Of a stretch of DNA of 8,639 nucleotides, positions 5,594-8,639 are shown piece after piece. A model generated the notes under the pieces. The model ran no database searches. It worked only from the letters and a program-made list of their open reading frames with translations, and was not told where the DNA came from. The position numbers and the translations under genes are program-made. Origin of the DNA: Oscillospiraceae bacterium UBA6370 (GTDB lineage: Bacteria; Bacillota; Clostridia; Oscillospirales; Oscillospiraceae); assembly GCA_002437735.1 (NCBI GenBank), contig DJRC01000094.1, positions 1 to 8,639 on the forward strand, given 5' to 3'. Numbering within the stretch: the stretch's first letter is position 1; each line of letters begins with the position of its first letter.

Positions 5594-7423
5594 TTATGCA
5601 TCCGCGCCGCCGGAGGGCTGCGCGTCGTCCGGCTCGGCGGGCGCGGAGATCGGCAGCAGCTCAAGGTCGCACGCCTCGATCCAAAATTCACTGACATGGC
5701 CGTCGTAGTACCAGACGCGCACATGGTCGCCCGCGTTCAGCAGCGGCGCATATCTGACCTCCGCCGCGCTCATGCGGACGGTGAAGTCCGTCTCGCCTGT
5801 AAAGCGCAGGAAGTAGATGCTGTTGCCGTCGACGACGGCAGAGCGGAGCTCGGCGATAACGCCCTCAAGCGAGTGGCGGTCGGTCTCGGTCGGCTGGTCG
5901 ATGCCGGTCTGATCGTCCGAGATCAAGTTGTTCTGCCGGAGCATCTGACGGTAGTTCGATTCGCACTCGGCGACGGTCGCGCCGGTGGCGACGATCTGGT
6001 ACTGGTTGACGTTGACCATGGCGTACATCTTCACGAGCTCGCTCGCGTCCTTGAGCGCCATGAAGTAGGTCGGCTGCTCGGCAACGTTTAGGAGCAGCGG
6101 GAAGGTCGCCGTGTAGCGCAGGTTCTGGACCTGGCCCTCGGCGCTGTCCATCGCGCTGTACTCGGTCGCGCCGGCGCAGGGGTAATACTTCGTTTCCTTG
6201 GTGCGCTGGTTGGAGAGCAGGAAGCCGACGTTGCTCTCGTCGCCGCCGACGCTCGTCACGCCCGTGTAGAGGTAGACGTCGTCGCCCTCGGCGATGTAGT
6301 TGTAGCCGTCGGTGGTGACGGTGACGTCGCGCTGGCCGAGGATGGAGTTGAGAAAGCCGTTGTGGTACATGCCGTAGTAGTCGTACTGCTCGATGATGAG
6401 CTCGGCGGAGTAGACGTGGTCGACCCACTCGGGCGGCTCGGCCAAATATTCGCTTTCGCCGGTGATGGCGTTGACGAGCACCGCGCCGTTGTTGTCCGTG
6501 CCGCCGAAAAGACCGATGGTCTTTTCCTTCTTGGCGCAGACCCAGTAGGGCGTGCCGTCCTCGTCGATCTCAAAGACCGGCTCCTCGAACATGAAGGTCG
6601 GATAGTGGAAGCGGAGGTGGCGGTAGAGGTTGCGGGAGAAGTGCTCGGCGGTGGTGTACTTCATGCCCTCGTCGAGACGGACGACGTCCACGCTTTGATC
6701 GACCATGTCGATGATGAGATAGGCGGGAAGGCCCTCAGAGCGGTTGTTGAACCACTTGATGATGTCGCCGTAGCGCAGCGGGGTGACGCGCACGGGGCGG
6801 CCGTGGTAGTTGATCTGGGTGTAGTCCTCGGCGACCTCGAACTGGGAGACCATGTCGGAAAGCTCGCCGAGCTTGCGGTCGCCGAGCTTCTCGGCGCTGT
6901 CCTTATCGAGCATGGGGATGCGGTCGTAGGCGACCTCGGCGATTTCGGAGGAGAAGTCGCCGGACTGGACGGTGAGGAGCTTCTGATAGCTGCCCGCGCG
7001 GAACACGACCCACGAGGCCACGCCGCCGACGACGGCAAGCACGAGCAGTCCTGCGGCGAGGAAGAACGGAACGGTGCACTGCTTCTTCACGAAGCGGAAG
7101 TAGCCCTTGGCCCCCTCGCCCTGAAAGCCGGAGGTCAGCAGGGCGCAGCCGCAGTAGACCGCGCAGAGAAGCAGGACGAAGCCGTAGAACTCCTCGGCGT
7201 GGAGGTTGATGGCGGGAAGCTCAAGGTAGAAGTAGACCGCGCCGACGAGGAGGGTGACGAGGGTATTGATGGCGATGCGCTTGCCGGGGGTGCCGACGGC
7301 CTTGCGCGGCTTGCGCTCACGCTTGGGCGCGGCGCTTCCCTCGCTGCCGCCGGCAGCGTTGTTCGCGCCGGAGAAATCGAAGCGGAAGCCGCCGGCGTCG
7401 GAGCCGGAAAATTTGATGCCCAT
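5594..7423 (-). CDS. Three-helix membrane protein with large extracellular domain, function unknown
   Basis: This 609-residue protein is not assigned to a family I can name with confidence. Residues 1-48 are Gly/Ser/Ala-rich and end in a basic stretch (KRERKPRKAVGTPGKR), so the N-terminus should be inside. Membrane helices lie at about 50-67, 79-97 and 119-141, with basic residues between the second and third. Residues 142-609 should then be outside. Residues 283-327 (FEIDEDGTPYWV followed by VLVNAITGESEYL) resemble a PepSY-like beta unit. Residues 400-475 hold a compact motif run (GFLLSNQRTKE, GATEYSAMDSAEGQVQ, QPTYF). Residues 529-590 look like a small beta-barrel of OB type. These similarities are visual only. 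The frame is open to a GTG at 7477, but that codon lies at or before the predicted transcription start, and the ATG at 7423 has a ribosome binding site. Confidence 0.85.
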   Translation of the reverse strand: MGIKFSGSDAGGFRFDFSGANNAAGGSEGSAAPKRERKPRKAVGTPGKRIAINTLVTLLVGAVYFYLELPAINLHAEEFYGFVLLLCAVYCGCALLTSGFQGEGAKGYFRFVKKQCTVPFFLAAGLLVLAVVGGVASWVVFRAGSYQKLLTVQSGDFSSEIAEVAYDRIPMLDKDSAEKLGDRKLGELSDMVSQFEVAEDYTQINYHGRPVRVTPLRYGDIIKWFNNRSEGLPAYLIIDMVDQSVDVVRLDEGMKYTTAEHFSRNLYRHLRFHYPTFMFEEPVFEIDEDGTPYWVCAKKEKTIGLFGGTDNNGAVLVNAITGESEYLAEPPEWVDHVYSAELIIEQYDYYGMYHNGFLNSILGQRDVTVTTDGYNYIAEGDDVYLYTGVTSVGGDESNVGFLLSNQRTKETKYYPCAGATEYSAMDSAEGQVQNLRYTATFPLLLNVAEQPTYFMALKDASELVKMYAMVNVNQYQIVATGATVAECESNYRQMLRQNNLISDDQTGIDQPTETDRHSLEGVIAELRSAVVDGNSIYFLRFTGETDFTVRMSAAEVRYAPLLNAGDHVRVWYYDGHVSEFWIEACDLELLPISAPAEPDDAQPSGGADA

Positions 7424-7430
7424 AAATTTT

Positions 7431-7440
7431 TCCTTTCCTT
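7431..7440 (-). promoter_or_regulatory. Ribosome binding site deciding the start at 7423
   Basis: AAGGAAAGGA on the minus strand ends seven bases before the ATG at 7423. The in-frame GTG at 7477 has only TATAAT-containing promoter sequence before it. The shorter protein is therefore preferred. Confidence 0.65.
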
Positions 7441-7458
7441 TTGCACGAGACCGTGCAA
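7441..7458. promoter_or_regulatory. Short perfect palindrome in the leader of the three-helix protein gene
   Basis: TTGCACG (7441-7447) pairs with CGTGCAA (7452-7458) around AGAC. It lies directly upstream of the ribosome binding site and about 15-35 bases after the predicted transcription start. It could act as a repressor operator or as an RNA hairpin limiting translation. Confidence 0.45.
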
Positions 7459-7480
7459 CAAAATGGGGATGTTCCACGCT

Positions 7481-7508
7481 ATTATATCACGGCACGGAGC
7501 AAAAACAA
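7481..7508 (-). promoter_or_regulatory. Promoter of the three-helix membrane protein gene
   Basis: On the minus strand a perfect TATAAT (7481-7486) is preceded by TGA, an extended -10, and by TTGTTT (7503-7508) 16 bases upstream. The -35 box is weak, but the extended -10 compensates. Transcription would start near 7474. Confidence 0.65.
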
Positions 7509-7559
7509 GCGGAACGGCGATTTGTTACGGAATTATTCAAATTTTCCAGCGGCGCGGCC

Positions 7560-8639
7560 TCAGACCCCCTCGCCCACGATGCGGCAGTAGGCGTTGGAGG
7601 TCAGGCGGCAGGCGGCGCAGTAGAGCACGGTGAATACGGCGCAGGCGCACGCCGTGACGCCGAGCACGAGCGGGAGGTTTTGAAGCCCGAAGAGCCGCAG
7701 AATGCGCCAGATCATCGGCTGGGCAAAGGCGAGATGGACGAAGGCGGCAAGCAGCGGCAGGAGGAACACCATACGCAGCTGGGCGTTGACGCTCGCGCGG
7801 ATGTCGCGCTTTGTCATGCCGATGCGCTGCATGACGGCGAAGCGGGCGGCGTCCTCGTAGCCCTCGGAGAGCTGCTTGTAGTAGAGCATCAGGACGGAGG
7901 CGAGGAGGAACACCGTGCTGAGGACGAGGGCGAGGAAGAAGAGGCTGCCGTAGGCGGCGTAGAATTCCGCGCGCGCCTCGGCGGCGATCTCGCGGCTCAT
8001 CTCGGCGGAGAGGGTGCGGACGACGTCCTCCGCGCCGAAGTAAAGGCCCGCGGTGGAGCCGAGCATGACGAGGATCATGGTCGAGAGGATACAGATGACA
8101 GCGAGTCCCGCGCCGGAGCGCTTCATGCGATAGACGAGCGAGGAGAGCGCGACGAAGTTTTTCTTTTGGTAATAGAACCGGTCATTGCCTTGGAGCGTGC
8201 GGCAGAGGGTAACGCTGCCCGCGATGAAGAGAAGGAATGTCGCAAGGATGACCATGACGACGGCCACGAAGAAAACGAGCATCGCGGTGATCGGCTCGGT
8301 GATGGTGACGGCGAGGTAGTACGCCCCGCCGAGAAGGCCGAGGCCCGGGACAACGAGGAGCCATTGGGACCTCGGCGGACGCTCGCCGAGGCTGTCGCTG
8401 CGGAGCAGGGAGACCGCGGAGGCGCGGCGCACCTGCCACCATGCGTTCAGGAGGAGAAGAAAGAAGATAAACGCATCGGTCAGGACGCAGAAGCGCACCG
8501 CGCCGGCATCCAGCAGCGGCAGAGCGGGCAGCTCCGTGCGGGCGAAATGAGAAAGCACACGGGCGGAGAGCTGCGTGAGCAGCGCGCCGAGGGCAAGTCC
8601 CGCGGTGAGGGAGACGAGCGCGGAGAAGGCGGTCTCCCA
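7560..8639 (-). CDS. BceB/FtsX-type ABC permease, C-terminal part, lacking the usual large extracellular domain
   Basis: The frame is open through the right edge, so 359 C-terminal residues are visible and the start lies outside. A GTG at 8558 is internal. In-frame sequence before it (WETAFSALVSLTAGLALG) continues the family pattern. BceB hallmarks are the helix-linker VRRASAVSLLRSDSLGE, the segment FYYQKKNFVALSSLVYRMK, the helix ICILSTMILVMLGSTAGLYFGAED, and YYKQLSEGYEDAARFAVMQRIGM with MVFLLPLL near the end. Such permeases pair with a BceA ATPase, usually encoded just upstream, and detoxify or sense cell-wall-targeting peptide antibiotics such as bacitracin. In the family, about 200 residues of extracellular domain separate TM7 from TM8. 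Here only about 30 residues do (codons at 7947-8036). No frameshift is seen. No clear terminator follows the stop. Confidence 0.88.
   Translation of the reverse strand, partial: WETAFSALVSLTAGLALGALLTQLSARVLSHFARTELPALPLLDAGAVRFCVLTDAFIFFLLLLNAWWQVRRASAVSLLRSDSLGERPPRSQWLLVVPGLGLLGGAYYLAVTITEPITAMLVFFVAVVMVILATFLLFIAGSVTLCRTLQGNDRFYYQKKNFVALSSLVYRMKRSGAGLAVICILSTMILVMLGSTAGLYFGAEDVVRTLSAEMSREIAAEARAEFYAAYGSLFFLALVLSTVFLLASVLMLYYKQLSEGYEDAARFAVMQRIGMTKRDIRASVNAQLRMVFLLPLLAAFVHLAFAQPMIWRILRLFGLQNLPLVLGVTACACAVFTVLYCAACRLTSNAYCRIVGEGV

Noticed and set aside
7424..7477. N-terminal extension of the three-helix protein from a GTG at 7477
   Set aside because: The GTG is at or before the predicted transcription start, and the later ATG at 7423 has a proper ribosome binding site.
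6362..7633. Long plus-strand open frame (423 codons) across the three-helix membrane protein gene
   Set aside because: It is antisense to a gene with its own promoter, ribosome binding site and terminator. It runs through the promoter region at 7481-7508 into the permease gene, and its composition is shadow-like.

Overview
The window is GC-rich, protein-dense chromosomal DNA that looks like a Gram-positive, probably anaerobic Firmicute. The best guess is a high-GC clostridium of the Oscillospiraceae type. The evidence is strong AGGAGG-like ribosome binding sites, sigma-A-like promoters, short intrinsic terminators, an S-layer-homology cell-wall protein, a BceB-type peptide-antibiotic permease, and a 450-residue glutamate dehydrogenase of the Clostridium symbiosum type. 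The genus is inference. I see no transposase, integrase, CRISPR array, rRNA or tRNA.

Layout, left to right. Positions 1-21 (minus) hold only the first seven codons of a divergent gene, with its own ribosome binding site and promoter. Positions 22-257 are a shared divergent control region with two facing promoters and a pair of similar palindromes around the rightward one. Positions 258-914 (plus) encode a TetR-family repressor. Overlapping its end by 11 bases is an exported bactofilin-like beta-helix protein with a polytopic membrane domain (904-2076), closed by a terminator. A separately promoted gene (2217-3845, plus) encodes a secreted protein with three SLH repeats and a GH18-type glycosidase domain. 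A bidirectional terminator at 3862-3895 separates it from the convergent glutamate dehydrogenase gene (3916-5268, minus). A 325-base gap upstream of gdhA holds its leader and promoter, two palindromic structures and the terminator of the next gene. Positions 5594-7423 (minus) encode a three-helix membrane protein with a large outside domain of unknown function. Positions 7560-8639 (minus) encode the C-terminal part of a BceB/FtsX-type ABC permease that runs off the right edge.

How the genes work together. The only clear transcriptional unit is tetR plus the membrane bactofilin, which overlap and share one promoter. The two operator candidates suggest that the repressor controls its own operon and perhaps the divergent gene. 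The other genes appear to have their own promoters or terminators. Four of the five proteins that are neither TetR nor GDH act at the envelope: the membrane bactofilin, the SLH-GH18 hydrolase, the three-helix surface protein and the BceB-like permease. The region is therefore best read as an envelope-related neighbourhood around a central-metabolism gene, not as one pathway.

The items most worth a second look are the BceB-type permease that has only about 30 residues where the family normally carries a large extracellular sensor domain, the exported bactofilin-plus-membrane protein under a TetR repressor with twin operators, and the unassigned three-helix surface protein.
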